Assembly: GCF_033118175.1 (NCBI RefSeq)
Contig: NC_083696.1
Location: forward strand, 40,347,001 to 40,411,000
DNA: 64,000 nucleotides
Direction of reading: 5' to 3'
DNA from: Dama dama
Lineage: Eukaryota > Chordata > Mammalia > Artiodactyla > Cervidae
Of the stretch, positions 21,501 to 30,619 are shown piece after piece. Positions within the stretch are counted from its first letter, which is position 1; each line of letters opens with the position of its first letter. A program made the translations under genes and the position numbers. The notes beneath the pieces were generated by a model that was not told where the DNA came from, did not search any database, and saw only the letters and a program-made list of their open reading frames with translations.

Positions 21501-24500
21501 TCCCATCCAGCCGAGAGAGCCTGAAGGCAAACACCTAAGGCTGGGGGTGGAGAGGGCGGGGGCGTGGCGAGGAAGCTGCTGTGGGCCAGGAAATAATCGC
21601 AGCGATGGGTCCCCTGGAGAAGGGAATGGCAACCCTCTCCAGTATTCTGGCCTGGAGAATCCCATGGACAGAGCCCTGGCAGGCTACAGTCCATAGGGTC
21701 ACAAAGAATCAGTCACTCAGTCATGTCAATGGTACACACAATCGTAGCAATGGTAACGGTGTTGATAGTAATCAAACGCGACTCCATCACTCCTGGGAGT
21801 AGTAGCACAAAGGTACGGGGGGTAGGTACTGAGTGTTCCTCTGTCTCAAGCCCCGTGTTAGGCATTTCTGTGACTTTCCTAATCCATGTTTTTTTTTTCC
21901 CCCCATTAATAGTTTACTTTTATTTATTTTTTTAAAGTCTTTATTGAACGTGTTACCATATTGCTTCTGTTTTACATTTTGGTTTTTTGGCCACAAGGCC
22001 TGTGGGATCTTAGCTTCCTGCCCAGGGGTTGAACCTGCACCCCTGCATTGGAAGGCGGAGTCTTAGCCTCTGGACCCAACCAGGGAAGTCCGTCTCCTAG
22101 TTCATCTTTACAGAAGCCTTGACAGGGGGTCATGCTATCATTCCCTTGTTCCTGCAGAGGGAACTCAGGTCACAGGCAAACAAGACACATGATTCTGTTC
22201 CCCAAGCCTTGGTACCTTGTGCTTCCCCCGTTTCCCAAATGTTCCTGGAATGACAGACAAGTGAGCGCGAATACTTGCAGCCACTTGTGATAAAATGTGT
22301 AGCAGCTGAGGATGGGCTTGGCACCCAGCCCCTCAGGAAGGCCCCTCGGAAGCCATGTTTCCCATGTTAAACACAGGCCTTTCCCAGAACCTGCATCTGT
22401 TCTCAGTTCTTCCCGAGTGATGAGATGGGCCCCCGTTAGGTAAATGCTCATCCGGGGCAAGAGCCACTGGGGTGTGCAATCTCTCTTCCCTCTCTGTTCC
22501 CTTCTACAGGACGTGCTGGTCACCCTCTCCCTCCCACAGGGTCTCAAAGCCCCTTTTTCCCCCTCTTTTTTAAAAAAATTTTCTTGATCCCAGGAGCACA
22601 GGTTTCTGCCTCCATCACCTAGTCTGGGACACGTGTGTGCCCTGCTCATCAGTGCCTGCTCTTCCCACCCCTCCTTCCCCTCTTCATTCGGTCTCCCTCC
22701 TGACCATACTCCCACTTTAAATGTTTTCTAAAGACATCGAAGAGTGACTTGCATTCATCTGCAGAAAGTGCCCAAGTAGGAATGAGCTGTGACAGCCACT
22801 TTAGGGCTCTGGAGGGTGCGACATCCTTTTACTAAATATATCCTAATTTATTCAGCTTATTCATGCTGAGCCCCCTGTTCATCAGTTTATCTGATTAATT
22901 CCCATAGCACCCTGTGCATTACTTTATTATTCCCACTGAGCAGATGAAAAAACTGAGGCTCGGGAAGGTAGCAGGTTGTCCCCCTCCAGAGCCCATGGAA
23001 GCACCATGATTCCTGGCTTCTGTCCCACCCCCCATCTCATAATGCCCTGTCCACTGGCCACTTTTCTCCCTCCACCACTGCTTTGGACCACGCTGCTTGG
23101 CTTGAGATGTCCCCGGAGGGGAATGGCCAGCTGGGCCATCGCTTGCAGGTGGCACTCCCTCCGGAAACTGACATCCAGGCCCCCCTCTCACCCACAGGCA
23201 TTACCACAGCATGGAGGTGTTCACCCACTACGACCTGCTGAACCTCAATGGCACCAAGGTGGCGGAGGGCCACAAAGCTAGCTTCTGCTTGGAGGACACA
23301 GAGTGTGAAGGAGGTATCGGAGGACAGGGCGGGCTGGGGAGATTCCGAGGGACTCAGATGCTCCCGCCTGTGCTCATTTGGCCAGGATCCCAGGCCTGGC
23401 TCGGGACTCTGTCACCCTGGCCCCTGCTGACCCGCCCAGGACCTTCCTCACTGGGGACCTCGTGACTACCGTCTGGGGCTGGAGAGGTGGGGCGGGCAAG
23501 GCCTGGCTATGAAGGCACCTGGGTCCCCAGAGTCATGCTGATGGGCACTGGTGGATCCAGTGGGTCCACGGGTGGGTTTCCCCGGTGAGGCTCAGACCCT
23601 TAAACCTGACACGCGGTCCCCTTACACTCTGACTGCGACACTTTCTCTCTGTGTCCAACACAGACACACAAGCCCCCCAGGTTCTTACCTTCCAGTTCAA
23701 GCTCAAAGCCCGACTTTGAGGTTCCCAGACTCTCTTGACTGCCCCAGGCAGAGACAGCATCCACCCACGCCCCTGGTCGCTTCCATACCTACACGATGAC
23801 CACCGCGGGCGCACCTGCCGTCCTGGCCTGACCGAGCTCTCTTAAGAGGAGACACGCGACTCTCCTCAGGGCAGCTGGGGCTTAGAGTAGCGCCCAGACT
23901 CGGCAGGCTTGTGTAAATGGGTACTGGTTGTCCGTGGTTGATGTGGCCCCTGGCATGTCATGAAATCACCCAGCACATGGGTTTCGAGCACCTACTATGT
24001 GCCACACAAGGGGCTGACCCAGGACAGGTCAGAGACAGGGTCAGACCAAGACCACATCCAAGAGCGGATGCCCTAGGGGAGACCAGATGACCCCACATCA
24101 GGCCCCACAATAAACACCATAACTTACCCAGAATAGCACGTGCTTCATTCCCAGGCTGATATTCCTCAGAACGGCCGGGGTGGGCCAGAGTGACCCAGGA
24201 AGGCTTCGTGGAGGAGGATGCGGTGGGATGTGGATAGGGAATTGAGGGAGGATTCTACCAAAAGCAGAGCAGAGCGGGGATGGGCTGAGCCCAGAGGCAG
24301 CCAAGGCTGTGGGCCTGGAGAAGGGAGAGATGCTGAAGGTGGGATCTGGGGATGCCTCCCACTTAGCAGGCTGCTCGGGGGCCTTTGTCGGGAGGGCGGC
24401 GGAGGGGCCACGGATGCCTGGTGACTGGGCTTCCCTCTGTCCCCAAATGCAGACATCCAGAAGAGTTACGAGTGTGCCAACTTTGGTGAGCAGGGCATCA

Positions 24501-27500
24501 CCATGGGCTGCTGGGACATGTACCGTCATGACATCGACTGCCAGTGGGTCGACATCACCGACGTGCCTCCTGGAGACTACCTGTTCCAGGTGAGGCACGT
24601 AAGGGACTCCAGGCCCCCCGCTGATGGGAGGAGGGGTCTCTGCCTGAGCAAATGGGTAGGCAGCCTCCTTCGGATGGTGCCCAGGCAGAAAATACAGGCA
24701 TGGAGGCTGGGCTGTGCAAAGGGCAGACTCCTGCACCTGGTGCTTGCAAATCAAAGGGCATCTGCAGGCCAGATTTGGTCCTCAGGCTGGGAATCTGTGC
24801 AGACTCTACGGCAGCCTACACTTCTTGTGTCTTTGGAGCTCTACTTGCACCTCCACCCTGGTTTCTCCTGGCGCCCTCCCTCAGGCTGTCTTGGTCTGTC
24901 CTGTCAGGGCTAAAAGCAATCGCACAAAGAGCCATTCACTCACAAATGTCTGTGACTTGCCTCTCCCAGAAATGTTTGCCTCATAGCAGCGGATCTGCAG
25001 AGGGGGCAATGTTCAGTGCAAAGAAATAAACCTATAATGGTAAATTGTTAGGTACTAGAGACAGCCTGTCCAGTGACTATTTGTGCAGCGACTTCCCAGG
25101 GCTTCTACATACTTTGTCCAAGGGAAGCGCCACCCTGAGACAGGAACTAAGACGCAGTGGCCTCCCACCTTCCTGCAAATAGCTGCCGGCCCCAGCCAGG
25201 GCCCAGACTGGTGGGGGACCCGGGGTCACCATATCCCCAACGTCTCCCCTGCAGGTAGACAGGCGCACTCCTGCCCGCGGAGACTTCGTTTCACCTTATT
25301 TTTCCCACATCCCCACCCATCTTGCTTTCAAGCTTGATTCTTGGGTGACCAGAAATGTGTCATTTTGTCTTGAAAGCTTTCCTAGGAGGGCATTCAGCCA
25401 GCCCCGGGCCTGGCCACAGTCCCCACCTTATAGACAGTCCAGGAAGGAACCGACACCTGCAGGGAATGACCACAGAGGGGCTCTGAAAGTTTCCCTGGTC
25501 AGTTTCAGAGACTGGTAATCAGACAGCCAAGCACTTTTCCACCCACAAGCCCAGAACCGCAGACTTGGAGAGGCCCAAGTGAAGAGCAGAGTGCTCGTTA
25601 TTTAAAGAATCGAATACCCATGTCTCTGTACACGACTCCAGTTTATGTTTGAGGTCTGCCACCCCTTTGCAAGGGGAACGTGTAGCGTCATGTATTTTGA
25701 TAATGTCTGTTTAATAACTGTGACTCATTAAAGGGCTTCCCAGATGGCCCAGTGGTACAGAATCTGCCTACCAATGCAAAAGATGCAAGAGATGTGGGTT
25801 CAATCCCTGGGTTGGGAAGATCCCCTGGAGTAGGAAATGGCAACCTACTCCCATATCCTTGCCTGGAAAGATTCCATAGACAAGAGGAGCCTGGCGGAGT
25901 ACAGTCCGGGAGGTCACAAAGAGACGGACACGACTCAGCATGCACGTACTTGTACACTGAAGACCAGTACTGGGCCAGATCCTGCCCACACCCTGTGAAC
26001 CCAGCATCTCATGTAACCCCCAGGGATGGGCATTATCATTACCCGCACTTCACAGCCGGCAAGGCCAGGTCATCTTCCCCTGGGACGGACGTGGAGCTTT
26101 AGACTTGGAGAGTCCTGGCCTGGGGGTACTGGCCCTCTCCATTCCCGTGTGGACCCAGCTGCAGGCCCCAGCAGTGCTGCAGAAGCGGGAGAAAGCTGGG
26201 TTGAGGAGGGGGTGGCATTCCAGCCCAGGAGGCCAGGGCACAGAGGCTCAGAGGCAGGGTTCCCGGAGCGATTAGATCCCTAATTCCCGCCACTGCCTGG
26301 ATCCACAGCAGATCTTTTTTGTTTTTCAACACAAAGCTGCCACTGCCTTTTTATTTTGTTTGTGTTTTTTTTTTAAGTTTTTAAAAATTGAGGTATAATT
26401 GATTTACAGTATTAGTTTCAGGTGTCCAACATAGCAATTCAAAATGTTTCTAGATTCTACCCCATTCATAGTTATTAGAGAAGCGCAGTATATCCTTATA
26501 GTTTATTTCATACATAGTAGTTTGTGCCCCTATCTTGCCTCTCCCCATTTCCCTCTCCCCACTGGTGACCACTAGCTTATTCTCTGTATCTGTGAGTTTG
26601 CTTCTTTTTTGTTACATTCACTGGTTTGTTGTGTTTTTTAGATTGCATATATATGTGATAATATGCAGTATTTTTCTTTCTCTGACTTATTCCACTAAGC
26701 ATAATACCCTCAAGTCCATCCATGGTATTGCAAATGGCAAAATTTCTTTTTCTTTCTGAGTATTCCATTGTGTGTATACATACATACACGTCACATCTTT
26801 ACCCATTCATCTGTTGATGGACTCAGGTTGCTTCCACACGTTGGCTGTTGTAAACCACAGCAGATCTCCTGTCTAAGGAACTAAAGCCACTGCCCACAGA
26901 TCCCCAAGAGACTGAGGACCCTCCATATGAGTCTGATGGAATTGTGGAGATCATTCATTTCAGCTCTCACCCTTGCACCCGAGTGGGTCACATGGGCCCT
27001 CATAGTCCCCACTGCCCTCACGGTCACCCTGCAGGGACCCATGCTGGGGGGCGTGACTGTCTGTGAGCAAAGGGCTGCCTGGGTCTTGGTGCAGGGGGTT
27101 TGTCTGTCCTGGGCTATGAGCCACGCATGGGCTGGGACATGGCACAACTAAGGTTGTCAGGCAGAAAACAGATCAAAGTAAGGCTACCCCAGAGCAGGAC
27201 AATTTCCAGCCTTACCTAGAGAGACAGAGTCACCATGGGACATAACCTAGAGCCCCTAGAATGGGCTGCACTGGCTAGGACTCAGGGCTGGAGACCCCCA
27301 CTGACCTGTTTCCCACAGCAGCTCTGGCAGGCCCAGCCAGCTTGCTAAAGAGCCACTGTTGTTACTGTTTAGCCACTAAGTCATGTCCAACTCTGTGACC
27401 CCGTGGACTGCAGCACACCAGGCTTCCCTGTCCTTCACTATCTCCCAGAGTTTGCTCAAACTCATGTCCGTTGAGTTGGTGATGCCATCCAACCATCTCA

Positions 27501-30500
27501 TCCTCTGTCATCCCTTTCTCCTGCCCTCAATCTTTCCCAGCATCAGGGGCTTTTCCAATGAGTTGGTTCTTTGCATCTGGTGGCCAAGGTATTGGAGCTT
27601 CAGCTTCAGCATCAGTCCTTCCAATGAATATTCAGGGCTGATTTCCTTTAGGACTGACTGGTTTTGTCCCCTTGCTGTCCAAGGGACTCTCAAGAGTCTT
27701 CTCCAGCACCACAGTTCAAAAGCATCAATTCTTCAGCCCTCAACCTTCTTTATGGGCTGACTCTCAGTCCTGGAGGGAGAGGTCCTGAGGGCCCCAAGCC
27801 TATAGAATGCACCTTAACGAGCAGGCTGTCCCTCTCCCATCATACTGACCATGGACAGCCCTGTCCCCCTTGCCTCCTTGGGTCTCAGCCCTTCCAGATG
27901 TGGCAGGACCCTCGGGGAAAGCCTCATCTGTGCCCTCCACACTTTTGCCCACAGCCCCAGGCCCAGCTCCTGTCTCCTCACCTTCCAATTCCTTCAGTTC
28001 CTCCTCTGGGCTCCTCACCACTGAATATCCCTTCTCTGTCTGCTCCCATTTGCTTTTGTTGTTCAGTTGCCAAGTCGTGACCAACTCTTTGCAACCCCAT
28101 GAACGGTAGCAGGCCAGGCCTCCCAGTCCCTCACTATCTCCTAGAGTTTGCCCAAGTTCATGTCCGTTGATTCGGTGATTCCATCCAACCATCTCATCCT
28201 CTGTCATCCCCTTCTCCTCCCACCTTCAGGGGCTTTTCTAATGAATCAGCTCTTTGAGTCAGGTGGCCAAAGTATTGGAGCTTCAACTTCAGCATCAGTC
28301 CTTCCAGTGAATATTCAGGGTTGATCTCCTTTAGGACTAACTGGTTCATCTCCTTTAGGACTGAGTGGCTGATCTCCTTTAGGACTGACTGATCTCCTTT
28401 AGGACTGATTGGTTAATCTCCTTTAGGACTGACTGATCTTTAGGACTGATTGGTTCATCTCCTTTAGGACTGACCAATCCCAGAAGCCCCCTCATCAGAA
28501 TGGTCTCTCCTGCTCCTGCTCCTCTGGGTGCCGCCCTCTTACCTGGGATGACTCAGAGGAAGGGGGTACAAGGGGGAAACCTGCCCTGATGAGCAGAAAG
28601 GGCTTGGGGACCCCCTAGAGCAAACCTGGACCCAGAGAACGGAAGGGTTGTGTCTAATGTCACGCTGCCAGGAGCAGCGTCATCTCCAGTGCCCAGGGCA
28701 GCCCCCCTCGGACTCCCCACAACACCCAGTCCTGGTCCCCACGCCCTCCCAGCAAGTCCTGCTCCCCGGCTCCCTTCTGGCTCTTTCAGCAGCTGTTTTG
28801 TGGCCTCCCCAGGCTTCAGCTCCTGCTTCTCTACTAACCTCAAACCTCTCTGGCACCCCGAGAGGGTAACCCCTTTTTGAAGGCACGCCTGGGTTGGGAA
28901 AATCCCCTGGAAAAGGAAATGGCTCCCTACTCTAGTATTTTTGCCTAGAGAATCCCATGGACAGAGGAGCCTGGTGGGCTACAGTCCATGGGGTCACAAA
29001 GAGTTGGACATGACTGAGTGATTAACAATCTTTAAAAAAAAAACAACTTTTTATTCTGTATTGGGGGATGTGCTGTGCTGTGGTTAGTTGCTCAGTTGTG
29101 TCCGACTCTTTGTGACCCCATGGACTGTAGCCCACCAGGCTCCTCTGTCCATGGGATTCTCCAGGCAAAAATACTAGAGTGGGTTGTCATGCCCTCCTCT
29201 TACTGGAGTATAGCTGATTAACAAACAGTGTTGATAGTTTCAGCTGAACAGCGAAGGGACTCAACCAAACATATACATGTATCCATTCACCCCCAAATCC
29301 CCCTCCCAGCCAGGCTGCCACGTACCATTGAGCAGAGTTTCCTGTGCTGGACAGTAAGTCCTTGCTGGTGATCCATTTTAAGTACATACATGTCCATCCC
29401 AAACTCGGTAACCATCCCTGGCCCCATCTGAAGGCTTCCTCTTGGTAGGGTGTGTGTGTTTGTGTGAGGTGCATGGAGGTCTCCTCCAGGTCTCCCCTCT
29501 GCCTCCCTGGCCTCCCCCCTGGCCAGTCCTGCACCCTCCCTCCTGCTCTGAGAAGACAGCACCAGCCACGCCTGCTCCGTCTCGTGAGCTCAGCCCGGCT
29601 CTGGAGGTAGGCCCGGTCTCAGCATCGCAGCCGGGCCTAGGAGGAGGGTGGCCGAGGCAGGACCCGCTCTGACCTGACTCTCCCCCAGGTGGTCATCAAT
29701 CCCAACTACGAGGTGGCGGAGTCTGACTACACCAACAACGTCATGAAGTGCAGGACCCGGTATGATGGCCACCGCATCTGGATGTACAACTGCCACATAG
29801 GTGAGGCCCCGGGGCCCTGCTGGGGAGCACCGCGCCCCTCCTCAGCCCACCTCCAGGAGACGGGTGGGAGCTGCCCCAGTTTCTCCAGGAAACAGAGCGC
29901 CTTCCTAAGTTGGCTAAAGACCATGGGGAGTGGGGCCAGTCTCGCGTTTCCACACACGGGAAGGACATGGTGAACACACAGGCCTGGATGAAGATGGGGT
30001 TTTCACGGCCAGCTCTGGCTGAGGCGAGAGAATGGGACAGAAATGGGCTGGCCCAACACAGACCCCAAAGCTATTTAAGGGCTCGCGGAGCTGAGGCCGC
30101 CACCTCATTATGTGTGAGACCGCAAAAATGTGGGCGTTGGCAATCTGGGGGCTCTGTGTGTCTCGTTCCTGTCGAGCTCTAGAAGCTGGTGAACCACCGT
30201 GGCTTCTGGCCACCAATGGAGGAGCTTTCCCCTGCATTATACAACCTGGGTTCCAAAAGGGGAGGCCGGGCTTTCTCCTCCACTGGCAAGGTGCCGGCCT
30301 CGCTCTCGATGGAGGCGAAAACTAACAGCACTAGATTAAGTCACTCCTTGAGCCGACTCTGCCGGGCAGCTGACTTGAGCCTGGCCCTACAGATGGCCGG
30401 CACCTGTCACTGCCCTGCTGGCATCACACGCAGGTGGTCCCCGCAGGCCGCCTGGGGAGGGTGGGGTGGCTCCAGCCCTGCGGGGAGACCTGTGCATCCG

Positions 30501-30619
30501 GTTTGCCCAACACTGTCTCTCTGATGCCTGTTCCCCCAGGTGGTTCCTTCAGTGAAGAGACGGAAAAAAAGTTTGAGCACTTCAGTGGACTCATAAATAA
30601 CCAGGTCTCTAGGCGGTAA
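6377..30619 (+). CDS. LOXL2: LOXL2, lysyl oxidase-like 2 (3' half: seven coding exons to the stop codon)
   Basis: Join of 6377-6544, 8486-8651, 16003-16246, 23198-23313, 24453-24589, 29689-29800 and 30540-30619; all introns are GT-AG and all phases match, giving 340 codons plus TAA. LOXL2 is a secreted copper- and lysyl-tyrosylquinone (LTQ)-dependent amine oxidase that oxidises peptidyl lysines of collagen and elastin; nuclear and ER roles are also reported. Counting back from the stop on a 774-residue protein, the copper histidines fall at 626, 628 and 630 (motif HRHYH) and the LTQ pair at Lys653 (EGHK) and Tyr689 (DMYRHDIDCQW). These are the published human positions, so length and active site look intact. 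SRCR domain 4 is about residues 435-544 and the LOX catalytic domain about 548-751. N-glycosylation sequons NGS (455) and NGT (644) are present. The first three SRCR domains and the signal peptide lie upstream of the window. LOXL3 and LOXL4 are less likely given the near-identity to LOXL2 as I remember it. Confidence 0.97.
6905..7125. mobile_element. hAT-like DNA transposon, internally deleted copy
   Basis: It shares tggaagacag.ttttccac, ggagagcaatgggga, gatgaagcttcgctt and gttcctaaca in the same order as the element at 5147-5515, but is shorter. Confidence 0.58.
8320..8430 (+). repeat. MIR SINE remnant
   Basis: Cttgggtgactgtgtc...catctgaaaaatgggatcataaa resembles the MIR core. It is diverged and its ends are uncertain. 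Confidence 0.5.
8486..8651 (+). CDS. LOXL2: LOXL2 coding exon: second half of SRCR domain 4 (residues 491-546)
   Basis: The acceptor is ttcacgcag before 8486 and the donor is GAAA|gtgaga after 8651. The exon is 166 nt, entering phase 0 and leaving one base of a split Thr codon. It reads ETWYWHGNINANKVVMSG..., then CSGTELSLAHCRHDGEDVAC and GAGVACSE, which supplies the remaining SRCR cysteines. Confidence 0.96.
8665..8713 (+). repeat. 49-bp AT-rich direct repeat, copy 1
   Basis: It begins 13 bases inside the intron, after the LOXL2 donor at 8651. It matches 9902-9950 at 47 of 49 positions. Confidence 0.85.
9103..9235 (+). repeat. CHR-type tRNA-derived SINE with target-site duplication
   Basis: It starts gggacttccctggggatcca, with a B box near ggttcaatccctgg and an A-tail at 9215-9224. 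It is flanked by agatcattt at 9094-9102 and 9236-9244. Confidence 0.82.
9902..9950 (+). repeat. 49-bp AT-rich direct repeat, copy 2
   Basis: The second copy of the 8665-8713 segment, 1.24 kb downstream in the same intron. It begins ttctcagcttaataatttat. Confidence 0.85.
10023..10200 (+). repeat. CHR-type SINE with AT-rich tail
   Basis: Gggagacttctctgatggtc ... gatccgtggtcaggaaacta, ending in (aaataa)n and an (at)n run near 10185-10202. Confidence 0.78.
10301..10530 (+). repeat. Bov-tA SINE with target-site duplication
   Basis: A complete copy, gggcttccctggtggtgc... to ...agcctagcaca. The direct repeat atacatttact precedes 10301 and follows 10530. Confidence 0.9.
10636..10852 (+). repeat. 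Bov-tA SINE
   Basis: A forward copy in tandem orientation with the preceding SINE, ending in a (cca)n-rich tail. Confidence 0.88.
11149..11328 (+). repeat. Bov-tA SINE
   Basis: A forward copy, cctagtggctcagacagtaaa ... ccatagggtcgcacagagt. The 3' end is truncated. Confidence 0.87.
11880..12003 (-). repeat. CHR-type SINE, reverse
   Basis: Ggctgtgaggcatgtggggtc ... aaccaccagggaattc-type end. The upstream T-rich stretch (11796-11890) represents its tail or an older insertion. Confidence 0.75.
12495..12783 (+). repeat. CHR-type SINE, near full length
   Basis: Aggactttcctggtggtcca ... through the 'gcaactggagaagccactt' and 'agctagagaaagcccc' blocks to a (taaa)n tail. Similar flanks (aagtaagggttag / aaagtataggttag) suggest a target-site duplication. 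Confidence 0.85.
13023..13224 (-). repeat. Bov-tA SINE with target-site duplication
   Basis: A reverse copy flanked by the perfect 10-bp direct repeat ttcattgtta (13013-13022 and 13225-13234). Confidence 0.92.
13282..15655 (-). mobile_element. BovB LINE (RTE clade), 5'-truncated, broken ORF
   Basis: A 2.37 kb insertion. On the - strand the ORF pieces run 15417-14737, 14783-14019 and 14043-13282, interrupted by frameshifts. Together they cover the end of the endonuclease, the reverse transcriptase and the C-terminal region. The RT motif RYADD is split by the frameshift near 14060. The 3' end carries the (ACTGA)n-type tail, seen as ttcagttcagttcag at about 13282. TCTAAAGAAGAT (13270-13281) and TCTAAAGGAGAT (15656-15667) are target-site duplications with one mismatch. 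The element is inactive. Confidence 0.93.
16003..16246 (+). CDS. LOXL2: LOXL2 coding exon: start of the catalytic domain, first copper histidine (residues 546-627)
   Basis: The acceptor is ctgctcccag before 16003 and the donor is CACAG|gtgagc after 16246. The exon is 244 nt. It reads APDLVLNAEIVQQSTYLEDR..., through the conserved RPKNGRHAWIWHDCH stretch. The first copper-ligand histidine (626) is CAC at 16242-16244. The Arg627 codon is split with the next exon. Confidence 0.97.
16618..16725 (-). repeat. Decayed CHR-type SINE
   Basis: Ttttgggctgcactgggtct ... ggcttctctagtggtgg matches the reverse CHR tail region weakly. Confidence 0.45.
17663..17889 (+). repeat. Bov-tA SINE with target-site duplication
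   Basis: A well-preserved copy. The direct repeat agtcttca lies at 17655-17662 and 17890-17897. Confidence 0.9.
18007..18128 (+). repeat. CHR-type SINE
   Basis: Aacttccctcgtagcccagt ... caatccctggtcagggagct, with an A-rich tail. Confidence 0.78.
18238..18577. mobile_element. Tigger-like DNA transposon, diverged
   Basis: The ends tagttgacccttgaacaac (18237) and a near inverse complement, ggttcaaaggtcaactgca (18559-18577), match a common TcMar-Tigger-type inverted repeat. The interior is rearranged. Confidence 0.68.
19444..19657 (+). repeat. Bov-tA SINE
   Basis: Gggcttccaggtggcaaagc ... gtcacagagagttgacc. The tRNA part has a small internal duplication (gcaggaaatgcagg). Confidence 0.87.
21609..21730 (+). 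repeat. Bov-tA SINE, 3' fragment
   Basis: Cccctggagaagggaatggc ... cacaaagaatcagtcactcag. The 5' tRNA part is absent. Confidence 0.83.
21978..22091 (-). repeat. CHR-type SINE, reverse
   Basis: Ttggttttttggccacaagg ... ggttgaacctgcacc ... accagggaagtcc. Confidence 0.78.
23198..23313 (+). CDS. LOXL2: LOXL2 coding exon: copper site and LTQ lysine (residues 627-666)
   Basis: The acceptor is cacccacag before 23198 and the donor is GGAG|gtatcg after 23313, a weaker GT than at the other exons. The exon is 116 nt. It reads HYHSMEVFTHYDLLNLNGTK and then VAEGHKASFCLEDTECEG. His628 is at 23199-23201, His630 at 23205-23207, and the LTQ precursor Lys653 is AAA at 23274-23276. Confidence 0.97.
23314..24452 (+). 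other. LOXL2: LOXL2 intron, largely unique sequence
   Basis: A GT-AG intron of 1.14 kb. I see no repeat I can name and no further exon. Confidence 0.85.
24453..24589 (+). CDS. LOXL2: LOXL2 coding exon: LTQ tyrosine (residues 666-711)
   Basis: The acceptor is ccaaatgcag before 24453 and the donor is CAG|gtgagg after 24589. The exon is 137 nt. It reads DIQKSYECANFGEQGITMGC..., with Tyr689 as TAC at 24521-24523, followed by RHDIDCQWVDITDVPPGDY. Lys653 and Tyr689 form the LTQ cofactor by autocatalysis in the folded enzyme. Confidence 0.97.
25733..25945 (+). repeat. Bov-tA SINE
   Basis: A forward copy, gggcttcccagatggcccag ... cggacacgactcagc. Confidence 0.88.
26316..26854 (-). mobile_element. 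L1 LINE fragment with target-site duplication
   Basis: A 539-bp 5'-truncated L1 3' end in reverse, with its A-tail visible as T-runs at the left edge. It is flanked by the perfect 13-bp repeat ccacagcagatct (26303-26315 and 26855-26867). Confidence 0.9.
27361..27752 (-). mobile_element. BovB LINE 3' fragment
   Basis: It matches the last ~390 bases of the 13.3-15.7 kb BovB in the same orientation (e.g. catctcatcctctgtcatcc, ccttccaatgaatattcagg). The - strand frame still reads the C-terminal RVPWTAR-type segment. Confidence 0.88.
28056..28485 (-). mobile_element. BovB LINE 3' fragment with local tandem expansion
   Basis: The BovB 3' region runs from 28056, then the 'ctcctttaggactgactg' segment is reiterated about seven times between 28325 and 28480. 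Confidence 0.85.
28325..28480. repeat. Short tandem repeat arisen inside BovB
   Basis: Imperfect units of about 15-28 bp with the core atctcctttaggactgact, differing by ggttaa/ggttcat spacers. Confidence 0.8.
28888..29030 (+). repeat. Bov-tA SINE, 3' part
   Basis: Ctgggttgggaaaatcccct ... gacatgactgagtgattaac. It forms an inverted pair with the next copy. Confidence 0.85.
29031..29440 (-). mobile_element. L1 LINE 3' end, split by a Bov-tA
   Basis: The left edge ttaaaaaaaaaacaactttttatt and the continuation ggagtatagctgattaacaa ... catccctggccccatc match the reverse complement of a bovine L1 3' end. The segment 29067-29199 interrupts it. Confidence 0.75.
29067..29199 (-). repeat. Bov-tA SINE nested in L1
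   Basis: Ggttagttgctcagttgtgtc ... agagtgggttgtcatgccctc, 3' part in reverse orientation. Confidence 0.85.
29689..29800 (+). CDS. LOXL2: LOXL2 coding exon: C-terminal catalytic region (residues 712-749)
   Basis: The acceptor is tctcccccag before 29689 and the donor is ATAG|gtgagg after 29800. The exon is 112 nt. It reads VVINPNYEVAESDYTNNVMK and then CRTRYDGHRIWMYNCHIG, which is the conserved LOX C-terminal core with its disulfide cysteines. Confidence 0.97.
29801..30539 (+). other. LOXL2: Last LOXL2 intron, unique sequence
   Basis: A GT-AG intron of 0.74 kb. I see no repeat. Confidence 0.88.
30540..30619 (+). CDS. LOXL2: LOXL2 terminal coding exon (residues 749-774 and stop)
   Basis: The acceptor is gttcccccag before 30540. 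The exon reads GGSFSEETEKKFEHFSGLIN and then NQVSRR, with TAA at 30617-30619. The start of the 3'UTR is in the same exon. Confidence 0.96.

Larger units (their letters stand above)
16247..23197 (+). other. LOXL2: LOXL2 intron inside the copper-binding motif
   Basis: A GT-AG intron of 6.95 kb that splits the Arg codon of HRHYH. It holds three Bov-tA copies, two or three CHR-type SINEs and a Tigger-like element. The long stretches 16720-17660, 18600-19440, 19660-21600 and 22095-23190 look unique, and I can support no exon in them. Confidence 0.85.
24590..29688 (+). other. LOXL2: LOXL2 intron before the penultimate exon
   Basis: A GT-AG intron of 5.1 kb. It holds a Bov-tA, a TSD-flanked L1 fragment, two BovB fragments (one with a local tandem expansion), an inverted Bov-tA pair and an L1 3' end. 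24590-25730 and 28490-28880 look unique. Confidence 0.85.

Noticed and set aside
24098..24754. 218-codon - strand ORF over the LOXL2 LTQ-tyrosine exon
   Set aside because: Antisense shadow of the conserved exon 24453-24589 and its flanks.
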